A DNA stretch of 64,000 bases from Frigididesulfovibrio sp031551885. GTDB lineage: Bacteria > Desulfobacterota > Desulfovibrionia > Desulfovibrionales > Desulfovibrionaceae. The stretch lies in contig JAVBMX010000037.1 of assembly GCA_031551885.1 (NCBI GenBank), forward strand, positions 1-64,000, written 5' to 3'. Shown piece by piece: positions 17,768-25,760 of the stretch (the first letter of the stretch is position 1; each line of letters begins with the position of its first letter). Under the pieces are notes generated by a model. That model saw nothing but the letters and a program-made list of their open reading frames with translations, searched no databases and had not been told where the DNA came from. The position numbers were made by a program, and so were the translations under genes.

Positions 17768-17970
17768 GGAGCCGGTTCCGGCCCGCCGCCGGAAAAGCCG
17801 AAGCGGCCCAGAGAGGAATACGCCTCAATATGTGAGAATCGCATCAACAGTTTACGAACTTTCAAAAATTCTTCAAGTCCCGACAGCACGTCATACCCGC
17901 CCGCCGGGCACAATTTGACGTGCCGGTAAGGGATGCGGGGCGTGAAGAAGGCTTGCCGGCGCGTAATCAT
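17764..17970 (-). CDS. Small hypothetical protein between yggT and the DUF167 gene
   Basis: A possible 68-aa product starting MITRRQAFFTPRIPYRHVKL. It starts 8 nt after the yggT stop and ends in an ATGA overlap with the DUF167 gene, which is the only real support. There is no Shine-Dalgarno-like sequence before the ATG and no recognisable domain. It could instead be a remnant that fills the gap. Confidence 0.4.
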   Translation of the reverse strand: MITRRQAFFTPRIPYRHVKLCPAGGYDVLSGLEEFLKVRKLLMRFSHIEAYSSLGRFGFSGGGPEPAP

Positions 17971-17978
17971 ACGCAAAG

Positions 17979-18263
17979 TTAAGCCAGCAGGTCCAAAATG
18001 GAGATCAGGACGACGCGGCGGAACAGCTCGATTGCCAGCAAAAGAACCAAGGGCGAGAAGTCGATGCCGTTCATATAGGTGAAGGGCAGAAGCTTGCGGA
18101 TGCGCCAGAGCACCGGTTCGGTCAGCGCTTTCAGGGTCCGCACGATGGGGTTGTAGGGATCGGGGTTCACCCAGGAGATGACGCAGGAGGCCAGCACGAT
18201 CAGGGAATAGATCCCCAACAGCCAACTCACGGCGTTGATTAGATGGAACACAATAACGCTCAT
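17979..18263 (-). CDS. YggT family membrane protein
   Basis: A 94-aa integral membrane protein with two hydrophobic hairpin segments (about 5-28 and 65-90) and the conserved WVNPDPYNPIVRTL and TEPVLWRIRKLLP motifs of the YggT family. The family is linked to cell division, osmotic protection or shape in some bacteria; the exact role is not known. GGAGGAAGA precedes the ATG at 18263. Its neighbours yggU/DUF167 and the HAD gene match the arrangement in related genomes. Confidence 0.9.
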   Translation of the reverse strand: MSVIVFHLINAVSWLLGIYSLIVLASCVISWVNPDPYNPIVRTLKALTEPVLWRIRKLLPFTYMNGIDFSPLVLLLAIELFRRVVLISILDLLA

Positions 18264-18424
18264 TCTTCCTCCGAAGAAAACAACCGGGCCGGACTCGCGT
18301 TGCGGATCGGGCCACCGTTCGTGTTCAGCTTCCCCCGCCTTGCTCGAATAATCAAGAAAAAAATAGGGGGGAACCGTATTTGCCGAAAGTCTTTTTTCTT
18401 CTTTTTGGGCCGGAAAGGAGAAAC

Positions 18425-19129
18425 TTATTTGAGAGTCTTCCGCTTTATGGAGGGAGCGGAAGCCTGAGGCGCGTGCTCTACAAAGGGCGTCAGCCGGGAG
18501 ATCAGCGTAAAAAAGTCGGTAAAGTGCAATTTCGCCTGCAGGCTCTCGTTGCGAAAAGCCAGGAACGGCACGCCGGCCGCTTCCGCCGCCAATTCGTCCA
18601 CCTTGGAGTCGCCCAAAAACGCGATTTGGTTGGCGGAGGTGCCCCATTCGGCCACAATTTCGTTGAGTCCCTGCGGGTTTGGCTTAGGCCGGCAGTTTCC
18701 GGCCGTTTTCAGAGGAAAGAAAAATTCCTCCAGGCCGAACCAGCGCAGCAGTTTCTCCACGGAATTGGTGCGGTTGGTAAAAATGGCCATACGCACCTTC
18801 CACTGTCGCAGCCAATGCAGGGTTTCCGGCAGGCCCGGCTCCGGCGAGAGCAAGGGCAGGATCTGCTCGTGGTAGTTGATTTGTCGGGCCGCTTCCGCAG
18901 CCTTGTTGCGCAAATGATCGGGAATGATCAGCGTGAAGATTTCCTCCACCGTGGCCATGTGGCAAAAGTCTTCTTCTTCCGGGCTCAAGGGAGGCAATTG
19001 CACGGCCCGGCGGATAAGGTTGTAATACTCGATGTTGGAGTTGCGCGAGTCGAACAGCACGCCGTCGACGTCAAAGACCAGACCCCGAAGCCCGTAAGGG
19101 AAATCCTGCGCCCCCGAAGTGATTTTCAT
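18425..19129 (-). CDS. HAD-superfamily hydrolase (phosphoglycolate phosphatase-like)
   Basis: A 234-aa cytoplasmic phosphatase. Motif I is LVFDVDGVLFDS with nucleophile Asp20 and Asp22, motif II is the TNRTN segment after the cap domain, motif III is the lysine near RPKPNP, and motif IV is GDSKVDELAA. A helical cap (about 40-110) indicates subclass IA, as in Gph or pyrophosphatase PpaX. Substrate is not predictable. It starts in an ATGA overlap with the preceding 259-aa gene (stop 19126), so the two are translationally coupled. Confidence 0.88.
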   Translation of the reverse strand: MKITSGAQDFPYGLRGLVFDVDGVLFDSRNSNIEYYNLIRRAVQLPPLSPEEEDFCHMATVEEIFTLIIPDHLRNKAAEAARQINYHEQILPLLSPEPGLPETLHWLRQWKVRMAIFTNRTNSVEKLLRWFGLEEFFFPLKTAGNCRPKPNPQGLNEIVAEWGTSANQIAFLGDSKVDELAAEAAGVPFLAFRNESLQAKLHFTDFFTLISRLTPFVEHAPQASAPSIKRKTLK

Positions 19130-19905
19130 GATGCGGCCTCCTCGGCGGGAATAAACAGCGGCACACGGGCGGTATTGTTGTCGGCGGGAGCGGATGCCGG
19201 GTTTACGAAGCCGACGAGCGGGCGTGCATCGCGCAGGGGAGGGAAGGCGCGCGTCAACGATTCCGGAGCCGGGGTGAACTCGAAAAGTTCCATCCAGACG
19301 CGGATGACGGCCGGGTCGTCCGCGTACAGGGCGGACCCCTGAGGCAGGAACGCCGACACGGCATCCAAAAGCTGTTTGTCGGGCGGGGAAAAATCCAGCG
19401 CCAACCCGTTTTCCTGGGCCGGGTCTTCCCGCAAAAGGGCGTCGAGGGCCGTTTCCGTGCGCCGCAGGCGCTCTTCCAATTTTCGAATGGCGGCGATTTG
19501 TTCCTCCAGCGAGTAGGCCAGCAAAAGTTGCTTTTGCCGGGCGGCGCGTGCGGCCCACCGGCGTCGCTCGGCATCGTCGGGAGAGGCTGTGGGGAGCGTT
19601 CCGGTCGCGGCGAACGCGTTCACATCGGCCCATTCTTTTTGCTCGGAGGACGACTTGGGAAGGCGGCTTTCCTGGGCAAGGATTTCGATGCTCCGTTCGG
19701 CCGCCGTGGCCTGCATGTCGGCAAGAACCTGGGCCGCTTCACGCGGGGAAAAGGGCAGCTTTTCGGCAAAGGCGCGCAAGGCCGGCGGCGCGTCCGCAGG
19801 TAGGGGAGCAAGGCCTGAAGGCACGAACAGGATGCCGTCGGGCAACGTCGCCGGGGCATACTCGGGGTGCATGGTGGGGAAATAAAACAATGAGCCTGTA
19901 TTCAT
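19126..19905 (-). CDS. Hypothetical protein with a central coiled coil
   Basis: A 259-aa protein I do not recognise. Residues about 1-60 are non-polar and Pro-rich (MHPEYAPATLPDG). Residues 110-170 are Ala/Arg/Glu/Leu-rich and should form a helix or coiled coil, and the C-terminal part again has Pro and Phe. There is no signal peptide or TM segment. AGGAAC precedes the ATG at 19905. It shares an operon with the HAD phosphatase. Gene structure and codon use look normal, so it is probably a real lineage-specific protein. Confidence 0.7.
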   Translation of the reverse strand: MNTGSLFYFPTMHPEYAPATLPDGILFVPSGLAPLPADAPPALRAFAEKLPFSPREAAQVLADMQATAAERSIEILAQESRLPKSSSEQKEWADVNAFAATGTLPTASPDDAERRRWAARAARQKQLLLAYSLEEQIAAIRKLEERLRRTETALDALLREDPAQENGLALDFSPPDKQLLDAVSAFLPQGSALYADDPAVIRVWMELFEFTPAPESLTRAFPPLRDARPLVGFVNPASAPADNNTARVPLFIPAEEAAS

Positions 19906-20030
19906 GAAGTTCCTGTTGGTTGTTGAAGGAATATCCGTATTTTCCCCGGTGTTGTCAAACCGTGGGAACGGATGTCCCTCGTGTTCCGGCGCGCGGGAGA
20001 AAGTCGCGACTCAGGCCTTATTACATTGCT

Positions 20031-20125
20031 CGGGCCTGCAAACAGGGCTGCGTGAGTAAACCGGCCGGCAGCACTTTCACGATGTGAACAATGCCGTCTT
20101 GCCACAACGCGGACGGCACCTCCAA
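20031..20125 (-). repeat. Dispersed repeat family B, copy 2
   Basis: On the minus strand about 95 bp match the element at 6712-6810, starting TTGGAGGTGCCG and running through GCAAGACGGC, TCACATCG, AGTGCTGCC and CTGTTTG. The implied peptide (GAVRVVARRHCSHRESAAGR) resembles that of copy 1, and the frame is kept. No shared start codon or ribosome-binding site is present. It lies in the 441-bp gene-free space 19906-20346. Confidence 0.6.
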
Positions 20126-20149
20126 TCTTCCCGCAAGGAAATTGAATCC

Positions 20150-20340
20150 CCTTGATTCCCTTCGGTTCGGGAACCTGCCTGCTTGCGGGCGGGTTCCCGA
20201 ACCATCGAGGGGTGCAGGGGCTCATCCGGCAGGAAGCCGGAGGTCTTCCGACGGCACCCGGAGGGTGAGGCGCACGATGCGCCGAGTCAAATCATTTCCC
20301 CTGCCGGGGTGTGGGGGACGGCGTCCCCCTATAATAAGGT
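20150..20340. repeat. Repeat family C, copy 2: hairpin plus GGGGTGCAGGGG and CCCCTGCCGGGG flanks
   Basis: A 19-bp hairpin (20164-20182 with 20185-20203) is followed by GAGGGGTGCAGGGG. About 90 bp later come TTTCCCCTGCCGGGG and a GGGGGACGGCGTCCCCC palindrome. The same right-hand modules occur at 45402-45446, but closely packed, so this copy looks like the 45-kb element with an insertion of about 80 bp (20221-20305). No gene is seen here. Confidence 0.6.
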
Positions 20341-20346
20341 CTGGGC

Positions 20347-20724
20347 CTACCCGGCATCGGCTCCCATATAGGGGCACGGTGTCGCACAGAGGGGCAGCCG
20401 CTTCAGGCAGAGCCCCTGAAGAAAGAACCCGCAACCGGCGATCGCGCCGGCCGTGGCCGTGGCTGTTTCTTCGTGCGTCTGCAAGGGGCAGGCGCTGCGG
20501 GACAGCGGCTTCTCTCGGCGAGCCCGGTACAGGCGTTCGGCTTGGACATCGCTTAAGCCAAATGCCTCGGCCCGGTCAAGAAAGGCGTCGACGTCCTCCA
20601 GCAGCCGCCCCAGGCGGGCGCAGTGAAACTCCGGGCGCAGGCCGGGGTTGTTGTACTCCGGCCACAGGCAGCATGCGCCGTGCCGATGCCGGCAACGACC
20701 GGGGCCATCACCTTTCGGTCGCAT
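20347..20724 (-). CDS. Small Cys-rich hypothetical protein coupled to the FAD/rhodanese-like gene
   Basis: A 125-aa protein overlapping the end of the upstream gene by 17 nt. An N-terminal Cys/His cluster (GRCRHRHGACCLWPEYNNPG) is followed by a helical segment (about 40-70, LLEDVDAFLDRAEAFGLSD). A second Cys cluster (CGFFLQGLCLKRLPLCATPC) is near the end. Codon use (CTG, GCC and GGC rich) supports this frame over the alternative one starting in the ATGA at 20708. Nine cysteines suggest metal or Fe-S binding, but I know no named family. Confidence 0.65.
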   Translation of the reverse strand: MRPKGDGPGRCRHRHGACCLWPEYNNPGLRPEFHCARLGRLLEDVDAFLDRAEAFGLSDVQAERLYRARREKPLSRSACPLQTHEETATATAGAIAGCGFFLQGLCLKRLPLCATPCPYMGADAG

Positions 20725-22363
20725 AAGGCCAAAGCCGCATGCCGCCGTCCAGCACATAGAGCGACGTGGCCCCGAGAGCGGCAAGACGGACGGCGGCGGC
20801 GTAAGCGTCGCCGGAGTCCTCGGCAATCAACACCAGCGGCATCATGCGCGGCACTTCGTTCTGTAGGCGCTTTCCCAATTCTTCCAGGGGAATGTTGTGC
20901 GATTCCGGCAGGCGCGCCTTGAGCCATTCCCGTTCGGGGCGCAGATCGAGCATGAAAAACTTCGCTCCGGCCGCCGCCGAGGCCAGCAATTCGTCCGGGG
21001 TTATTCCCAGAATCGGGCCGTCGAGTTTGTGCAGCAGCATGGAAGCGCAACGGCCGATCAGGCGGCCGGTCCGTCCGCCCCAGTCCCGCAGGGGCAGGGC
21101 GTCCAGGGGCGTGCCGTCCCGTAAAGCGCACAGGGCGATGTCGAACAGGCCTTCCGCGCTTTCCGTCGCGACGCCGTGCCCCACAACCTGAATGCCGAGC
21201 AGGGTGCGGGTTTTGGGGCAGGCGATCAGGCTCAGGGCCAAAAGTCCTTGCCCGGCGGCGGGCGTGAGGCCGTGCACGGCGTGTTCCGCCGGAATGCCTG
21301 CCGCTTCGGCTTCGGCCGTGGTGTAGCCGGCCCGCCGAACGATCAGGTCACGGCCAGCCGCTCCCTGCACGCCCGCCGGACCCGCGAAGGGCCGGGCGCG
21401 GCCCGTGATGCGGTCGGTCGTATGGGCGGCCAGGGCAAGGGCGGTTGCCTCGCCGCCCGCGTAAACGGGCGCTTCGGCTCCGTTGCCGAGGCGGGCGGGC
21501 TCATACGCCACGCCGCTGCCGGTCACATATATGCCGAGGTGATCTTCGATGCCCGGCTCGACGGAGATCCGGCCGTGCGCGTCGAGCACAAAACCTTCTT
21601 CCCGCAGAATGGGGTGCCTGGCCTGGCGCGGACCCGCCCACAGGCAGCAGGCGGCATGAATCGGCCCTTTGTCGGGCAGGACGATGCCGGCAAAGGTGAC
21701 GCCGTCGTCGGCAAGCAAAAAGTCGAGTTCCCGGGCCGGGGTCGACGGCAGAGCGTGAACTGTTGCCGCGTCGTCCAAAAGGCGCGGGATCAAGCGCTCA
21801 AAGGACGGTTCAAGGGCCGGCTCATTCCTGTTTTCGGGCTGCACCCAAATGACCCGGCATTGCGCCTCCAAGGCCGCGAACACGGCATCGAGAGCGCCGA
21901 CCCCGCAGCCGACCACCAGCACGGGGTCACCCGTCGCGGCCGCCCGGCGCAGGGCTTCATCACAGGCCGGGGCATTGGCGAAAAAGCCGTCGGCCGGCAG
22001 GCCGAACACATTGCCGGCCTTTTGCAGGGCGCGCGGCGCCGGGTGTTGGGCCGGAATTTCCAGAACCAGAGAATTATAACGCACGGTGAGGGCGCCGCGA
22101 TCGGAAAAAAGGGTGATCTCGCGTCGATCGAAGTCGGGCTGCAGGTCGGTCACTTCCAGGGCGGCCACTTCCCGCGTCGCCCGCAGATCGCTCGTGGGCA
22201 GCATCGCTGCCAGACGCCGGCAGTAGGGGCCGTCCCCTTTGGCGGCCTCATACAGGCCGGCGGGGATGATCAGGTTTACTTCACTTTCCGGCAGACGGCG
22301 CTTGGTACGGACGGCGCAGAGGATTCCGGCCGGCCCGGCGGCGATGACGACTATGCGGCGCAT
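20708..22363 (-). CDS. Degenerate pyridine nucleotide-disulfide oxidoreductase (CoA-disulfide reductase-like) with C-terminal rhodanese domain
   Basis: A 551-aa protein with the overall layout of CoA-disulfide reductase/rhodanese fusions: FAD domain, NAD domain (VVGCGVGALDAV near 152-163), dimerisation domain, then a rhodanese fold from about residue 440. Key residues are missing. The first FAD motif reads IAAGPAG instead of G-G-P-G type. The redox cysteine motif after the second strand is absent. The usual Gly-Asp that binds FAD is TGSG, and the rhodanese loop reads IAEDSGDAY without cysteine. AGGAGA precedes the ATG at 22363. It may be a binding or regulatory pseudoenzyme. It is coupled to a Cys-rich small protein. 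Confidence 0.75.
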   Translation of the reverse strand: MRRIVVIAAGPAGILCAVRTKRRLPESEVNLIIPAGLYEAAKGDGPYCRRLAAMLPTSDLRATREVAALEVTDLQPDFDRREITLFSDRGALTVRYNSLVLEIPAQHPAPRALQKAGNVFGLPADGFFANAPACDEALRRAAATGDPVLVVGCGVGALDAVFAALEAQCRVIWVQPENRNEPALEPSFERLIPRLLDDAATVHALPSTPARELDFLLADDGVTFAGIVLPDKGPIHAACCLWAGPRQARHPILREEGFVLDAHGRISVEPGIEDHLGIYVTGSGVAYEPARLGNGAEAPVYAGGEATALALAAHTTDRITGRARPFAGPAGVQGAAGRDLIVRRAGYTTAEAEAAGIPAEHAVHGLTPAAGQGLLALSLIACPKTRTLLGIQVVGHGVATESAEGLFDIALCALRDGTPLDALPLRDWGGRTGRLIGRCASMLLHKLDGPILGITPDELLASAAAGAKFFMLDLRPEREWLKARLPESHNIPLEELGKRLQNEVPRMMPLVLIAEDSGDAYAAAVRLAALGATSLYVLDGGMRLWPYATER

Positions 22364-22508
22364 GTATTCTCCTGTACGCAAAGAGGGTTGTCGCGGAATG
22401 CGGCCTTGACCTTCAATCCCGGCAGGCGTATCATTTTAGGTTGAAGGTGTACCGTCACCTTTACCTTGAAGCGGCACGACGCCGTTCACCCCGAGTTGGA
22501 GGTTTTTT

Positions 22509-22712
22509 ATGTTCGGCGGCATCAATATGGGTGAAATCCTTATTATTCTGGTGGTTGTTTTGGTCCTGTTCGGGAGCAAAAAACTGCCGGAAATCGGCAG
22601 CGGCTTCGGCAGAGCCATTAAAAATTTTAAAAAGGCCACCTCGGAACCCGACGAAATCGATATCACGCCCACCAAAAAGAAGACCAAAGCGGGCGAAGAC
22701 GACGAAGCATAG
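22509..22712 (+). CDS. tatA: Twin-arginine translocation protein TatA
   Basis: A 67-aa protein with one N-terminal TM helix (about 8-23), the hinge FGSKKLPEIG and an amphipathic helix (FGRAIKNFKKATSE), then a charged tail. This is the TatA layout; it forms the pore-like part of the Tat exporter, which moves folded, often metal-loaded, proteins across the inner membrane. GGAGG precedes the ATG. No tatB or tatC is next to it. A 6-bp hairpin (aaggtg/cacctt) lies upstream at about 22444-22461. Confidence 0.93.
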   Translation: MFGGINMGEILIILVVVLVLFGSKKLPEIGSGFGRAIKNFKKATSEPDEIDITPTKKKTKAGEDDEA

Positions 22713-22733
22713 AACCGACGCAATCGTGTCCGC

Positions 22734-23579
22734 TCATCCGGCGGAATCGCAGGCGACGTACTCTTCGGAGGGCGTCGCCTGTTCGTTTGCCAGGCCGGTG
22801 ACGGCCGCTTCCAAGCGTTCCAGCCACAAGTCGGCAAATCCTTTGTACTCCAGCGTGCCCCGCAATACCGGCAGGCAGGCGAGCCCGGCGGCTTCCAGCA
22901 GGCCGCGTCGGGAATCCGGGCCGTCTCCCGCGATATCGGTTTGGGCGTGTTTGCCTATCAGGGCCAGAAGGGGCAGCAGCCAGACCCGCGAGACCCCGGA
23001 GCCTTTGACCTGCGCGACGCTTGACGCGGGGTCGTCCGCCAGGGTGTCGATGAAGACGCGCTGGTCGCGCAGGCGCAGCTTTTCCGCCAAAGCGGCATAA
23101 CCGGAACGGGCCGCGTGGCGTGACCCGTGCCCCACGTACAGGACGGCGTCTTCCGGGCGTCTGTCCGGCGGCAGGTGGGTGAACAGGGCGTCCGCGGCGC
23201 GTGTTGCGTCGTTGTCGCTTCGCAGCAAGGGATGACCGACGCGGATTCGGCCGGGCCCGGCGCTGTTCGCGGCGCGTCGACATTCTTCCAGTACGCTTTC
23301 GAATTCCAGGCCGGGGATGAGGTGTAAGGGTTGCACCGCCACGCGGGTAAATTTCTCAAACCCCATGCGGCAGAGCGCTTTTTCTACGGAATCCGACTTT
23401 GTCCCGTCGGCCGCGAGCCGTCTGCGCAGCATGGCGGAGGTAAAGGCCCAGCGCACGGGCATGTCGGCAAAGCGCAGACGGACCTGCTCCTCAAAATCCT
23501 TTAAGGCCTTTTGGCCCATAAGGTTGGAAGCGCCGAACACGGCGAGAAGGATGGCGCTTTGCTGCCGCGTCGTCTTCAT
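22734..23579 (-). CDS. cbiK: Sirohydrochlorin cobaltochelatase (CbiK-type)
   Basis: A 281-aa chelatase that inserts Co2+ (or Fe2+) into sirohydrochlorin, at the branch to cobalamin or sirohaem/haem. The histidines expected at the metal site are present: PLHLIPGLEF (His86), VGHGSRH (His151) and GKHAQTDIAG (His211). There is no N-terminal signal peptide, so this is the cytoplasmic form; some sulfate reducers also have a periplasmic CbiK. The ATG at 23579 follows AAGG; an upstream in-frame GTG at 23609 is less likely. It is convergent with tatA, 21 nt apart. Confidence 0.93.
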   Translation of the reverse strand: MKTTRQQSAILLAVFGASNLMGQKALKDFEEQVRLRFADMPVRWAFTSAMLRRRLAADGTKSDSVEKALCRMGFEKFTRVAVQPLHLIPGLEFESVLEECRRAANSAGPGRIRVGHPLLRSDNDATRAADALFTHLPPDRRPEDAVLYVGHGSRHAARSGYAALAEKLRLRDQRVFIDTLADDPASSVAQVKGSGVSRVWLLPLLALIGKHAQTDIAGDGPDSRRGLLEAAGLACLPVLRGTLEYKGFADLWLERLEAAVTGLANEQATPSEEYVACDSAG

Positions 23580-23637
23580 GCCTTGCCTTGTTTGATTTGT
23601 GTCGGACACCGAATCGTGTTCGGGGCGCAGTCTACGT

Positions 23638-23678
23638 CAAAAGAAAAGACCGGGCAAGGGAGCGCCCCTCGCCCGGTC
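23638..23678 (-). terminator. Intrinsic terminator of the Skp-like lipoprotein gene
   Basis: On the minus strand an interrupted GC-rich stem (gaccgggc at 23648-23655 with gcccggtc at 23671-23678, plus ccctc/aaggg inside) is followed by TTTTCTTTTG. It starts 22 nt after the stop. Confidence 0.75.
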
Positions 23679-23699
23679 CGGGTGAAAACGATGCAATGG

Positions 23700-24305
23700 C
23701 TAAGGCTTGGCCGTTCCGTTGCTCGAAGGCTGCGGCTGCGTTCCGTTGGATGAGGGCGACGTCGCATTGGTCGAAGGCGCGGCGGTGGAGGTGCCGTTGG
23801 TCGAGGGTGCGGCACCGCTTTCCGGCTGCATCCGCTCGAACGTGACCGGGGAGGCGTTCATCAAATCGATGACCTTCTGGGTGACGTCCGCTTTGGGGTC
23901 GTACGAGACGGCGGCTTCCGTGCCGAGGATCAGCACCATGCCTTCTTGGGTGCGCAGGGTATCCACGGCTTTTTGATAGGATTCGGTAACCTTGTTCATG
24001 ACCTGCTGCTGCTCGGCCCCGAACCGCTGCTGCAGTTCGCCGAAGCCTTTTTGTAGGGCTTCACGGGAGGCGTCGGAGTCGTCTTTGACCAGGTTTTCCT
24101 GAAGCTTGATCAGCTCCGCCTGCATCTCTTTACCGACACCGTCAAGATATGCCACGCCTTCTTTACCGGCTTTGCTTTCCTGGAAGGCGCGGGTGCTGTC
24201 CACCACGCCTATTTTCGGCGCGGCGGGGGGAGTTGTTTCGTTGCAGCCGAACGCAAACAGCAGGAGCAGCAAAAAAACGGGAAGAAGAATTCTTTTCAAG
24301 CGCAT
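23700..24305 (-). CDS. OmpH/Skp-like periplasmic lipoprotein
   Basis: A 201-aa predicted lipoprotein. The signal peptide ends in a lipobox (LFAFGC), with Cys21 as the lipidated residue. Residues about 30-150 resemble the Skp/OmpH family (KIGVVDSTRAFQESKAGKEG, then a long helix rich in Glu, Gln and Leu), which forms a trimeric periplasmic chaperone. The last about 40 residues are a low-complexity repeat of Ser-Thr-Asn-Gly units. GGGAGA precedes the ATG at 24305. Membrane anchoring differs from classical soluble Skp. Confidence 0.82.
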   Translation of the reverse strand: MRLKRILLPVFLLLLLFAFGCNETTPPAAPKIGVVDSTRAFQESKAGKEGVAYLDGVGKEMQAELIKLQENLVKDDSDASREALQKGFGELQQRFGAEQQQVMNKVTESYQKAVDTLRTQEGMVLILGTEAAVSYDPKADVTQKVIDLMNASPVTFERMQPESGAAPSTNGTSTAAPSTNATSPSSNGTQPQPSSNGTAKP

Positions 24306-24569
24306 TGTATTCTCCCGGTAGGGTGGATGTGACTGAGGCCGAGCTATAGCACAGCCCGCACCGACCGACAAGCGTTCGGCTTCGGTAAGCTCAAGCGGAG
24401 CGACCTTCCAGGCCGGCTTTCATGAAAACGCCGCAAACCGCGGCTCTTCGCGGGTGGCGGCGGAAGGAAAAGAGGACGAAGCTGAAAGACGCCGAGGTCG
24501 ATTTTGCCCGCGACGCAACACAACGGAAAAGGCGGCTTTGCGACGGGGCGGTCGGCGGCGGGTGTGACC

Positions 24570-25670
24570 TTAAGAGGGGGCGTCAAAACCGCGCATTCTG
24601 CCCAGGACGATGTCGACATAGCGGCGGGATTCTTCCGAAGGCATCCTGGTGGTCAGGGCCTCGTAAACTTTTTCGGCGGGGAGGTTGTTGATGATGCCCA
24701 GAGCGGTGTCGATGTCTTGGTCGAACACCCGCAGCACGGCGCCGGGACCGCCGTTGTAGGCGGCGATGATGCACATCTCGCGGGAGGCGGTGTTGCGGAT
24801 CCGGCCGAAGAACTTGCGCTCCAGAAGGTGCAGGTAGGTCACGCCGTATTTGATGTTGTGGTCCGGGTCAAACAGGGTGCCGGCATCGGGGGTGCCTTTT
24901 TCGCCGTTGAGAAAGTTGTACACTTCCCCGCCGGCGCTGTCGGGCACCACCTGCATGAGACCGACTGCGTTGCGGTTGCTGACGGCAAAGGGATTGAAAT
25001 TACTTTCCGTGCGGATGATCGCCATGACCAGTTTGGGCGAGATGTTGTACTGGCGCGCATACTGGGATGCCGTCTGGTGATAGCGTTGGGCGGTCAGGGG
25101 CAGGGCGAAGGCGCTTGAGGCCACCCCCAGGCGCGAGGCCAGGAGTTGGAGGTTGTCGTCGTGTGTGGCCAGGGTGGGGCATTCCAGCACATTGGGGTCC
25201 GCGAGGGCGGGCGTTTTTTGGGCGGCCAAAAGGGTGACGGCGGGCTTCGGCGCAGTGCTGAACGGAGTTGTGTCCGGCATTTCATCCGCCGGGCCCCTCA
25301 AACGTTTTTCGCCGTAAGCGGTGAGCATCACGATTCGTCCCTGGCGAAGCTGCAGCGGAGAACGCGCGGAGAGGCGAGGGGCGTTCAGCAGCTGGACGTC
25401 GGCGACCTGAATATCGGTGCCTGCTCTGCCGCGAACGCCGGCGCCTCGGCAGGCGACGGGGAGGGGCTCTTCGGGAGTGGGCGTCTCGAAGTTCACCCGC
25501 ATGCGAATGGAGTTGAGGAAGGGGGAACGCAACGACGAGGGCACGACATGGGCCAAAGCGGTGCCCGCCAGCAGAAGAAAGAAGGCCGGCAGGGCGATGG
25601 TTTCAAGTCTTCGGCTTGTGCACAGGCCGGATAAGGTCTTGGAGATCTTCCCAATCATAGACTTTTCCAT
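24570..25670 (-). CDS. Lytic murein transglycosylase (SLT domain)
   Basis: A 366-aa exported protein. A hydrophobic signal segment lies at about 24-40. The C-terminal goose-lysozyme-like SLT domain (about 195-345) has the catalytic glutamate in RTESNFNPFA (Glu222), the GLMQVVPDSAGG motif and the AAYNGGPG motif. It cleaves the MurNAc-GlcNAc bond of peptidoglycan with 1,6-anhydro formation. The middle part (60-190) is of unknown fold. The MltC-like GEVYNFLNGEKGTP segment fits family 1C transglycosylases. There is no lipobox, so it is probably periplasmic or membrane-anchored by its signal. It has no partner gene. Confidence 0.88.
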   Translation of the reverse strand: MEKSMIGKISKTLSGLCTSRRLETIALPAFFLLLAGTALAHVVPSSLRSPFLNSIRMRVNFETPTPEEPLPVACRGAGVRGRAGTDIQVADVQLLNAPRLSARSPLQLRQGRIVMLTAYGEKRLRGPADEMPDTTPFSTAPKPAVTLLAAQKTPALADPNVLECPTLATHDDNLQLLASRLGVASSAFALPLTAQRYHQTASQYARQYNISPKLVMAIIRTESNFNPFAVSNRNAVGLMQVVPDSAGGEVYNFLNGEKGTPDAGTLFDPDHNIKYGVTYLHLLERKFFGRIRNTASREMCIIAAYNGGPGAVLRVFDQDIDTALGIINNLPAEKVYEALTTRMPSEESRRYVDIVLGRMRGFDAPS

Positions 25671-25760
25671 ATTTCTCGAAACGGAAAAACGCCAGACTCT
25701 TCTCCGACAAAGCGGAGAACGGCATTCTCTTCGCGAGAGACGTAAAAATAAATATATTTT

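Noticed and set aside
20553..20708. Alternative 51-codon gene from the ATGA overlap after the FAD/rhodanese gene
   Set aside because: Its composition is poor, while the overlapping frame from 20724 gives an organised Cys-rich protein with normal codon use.
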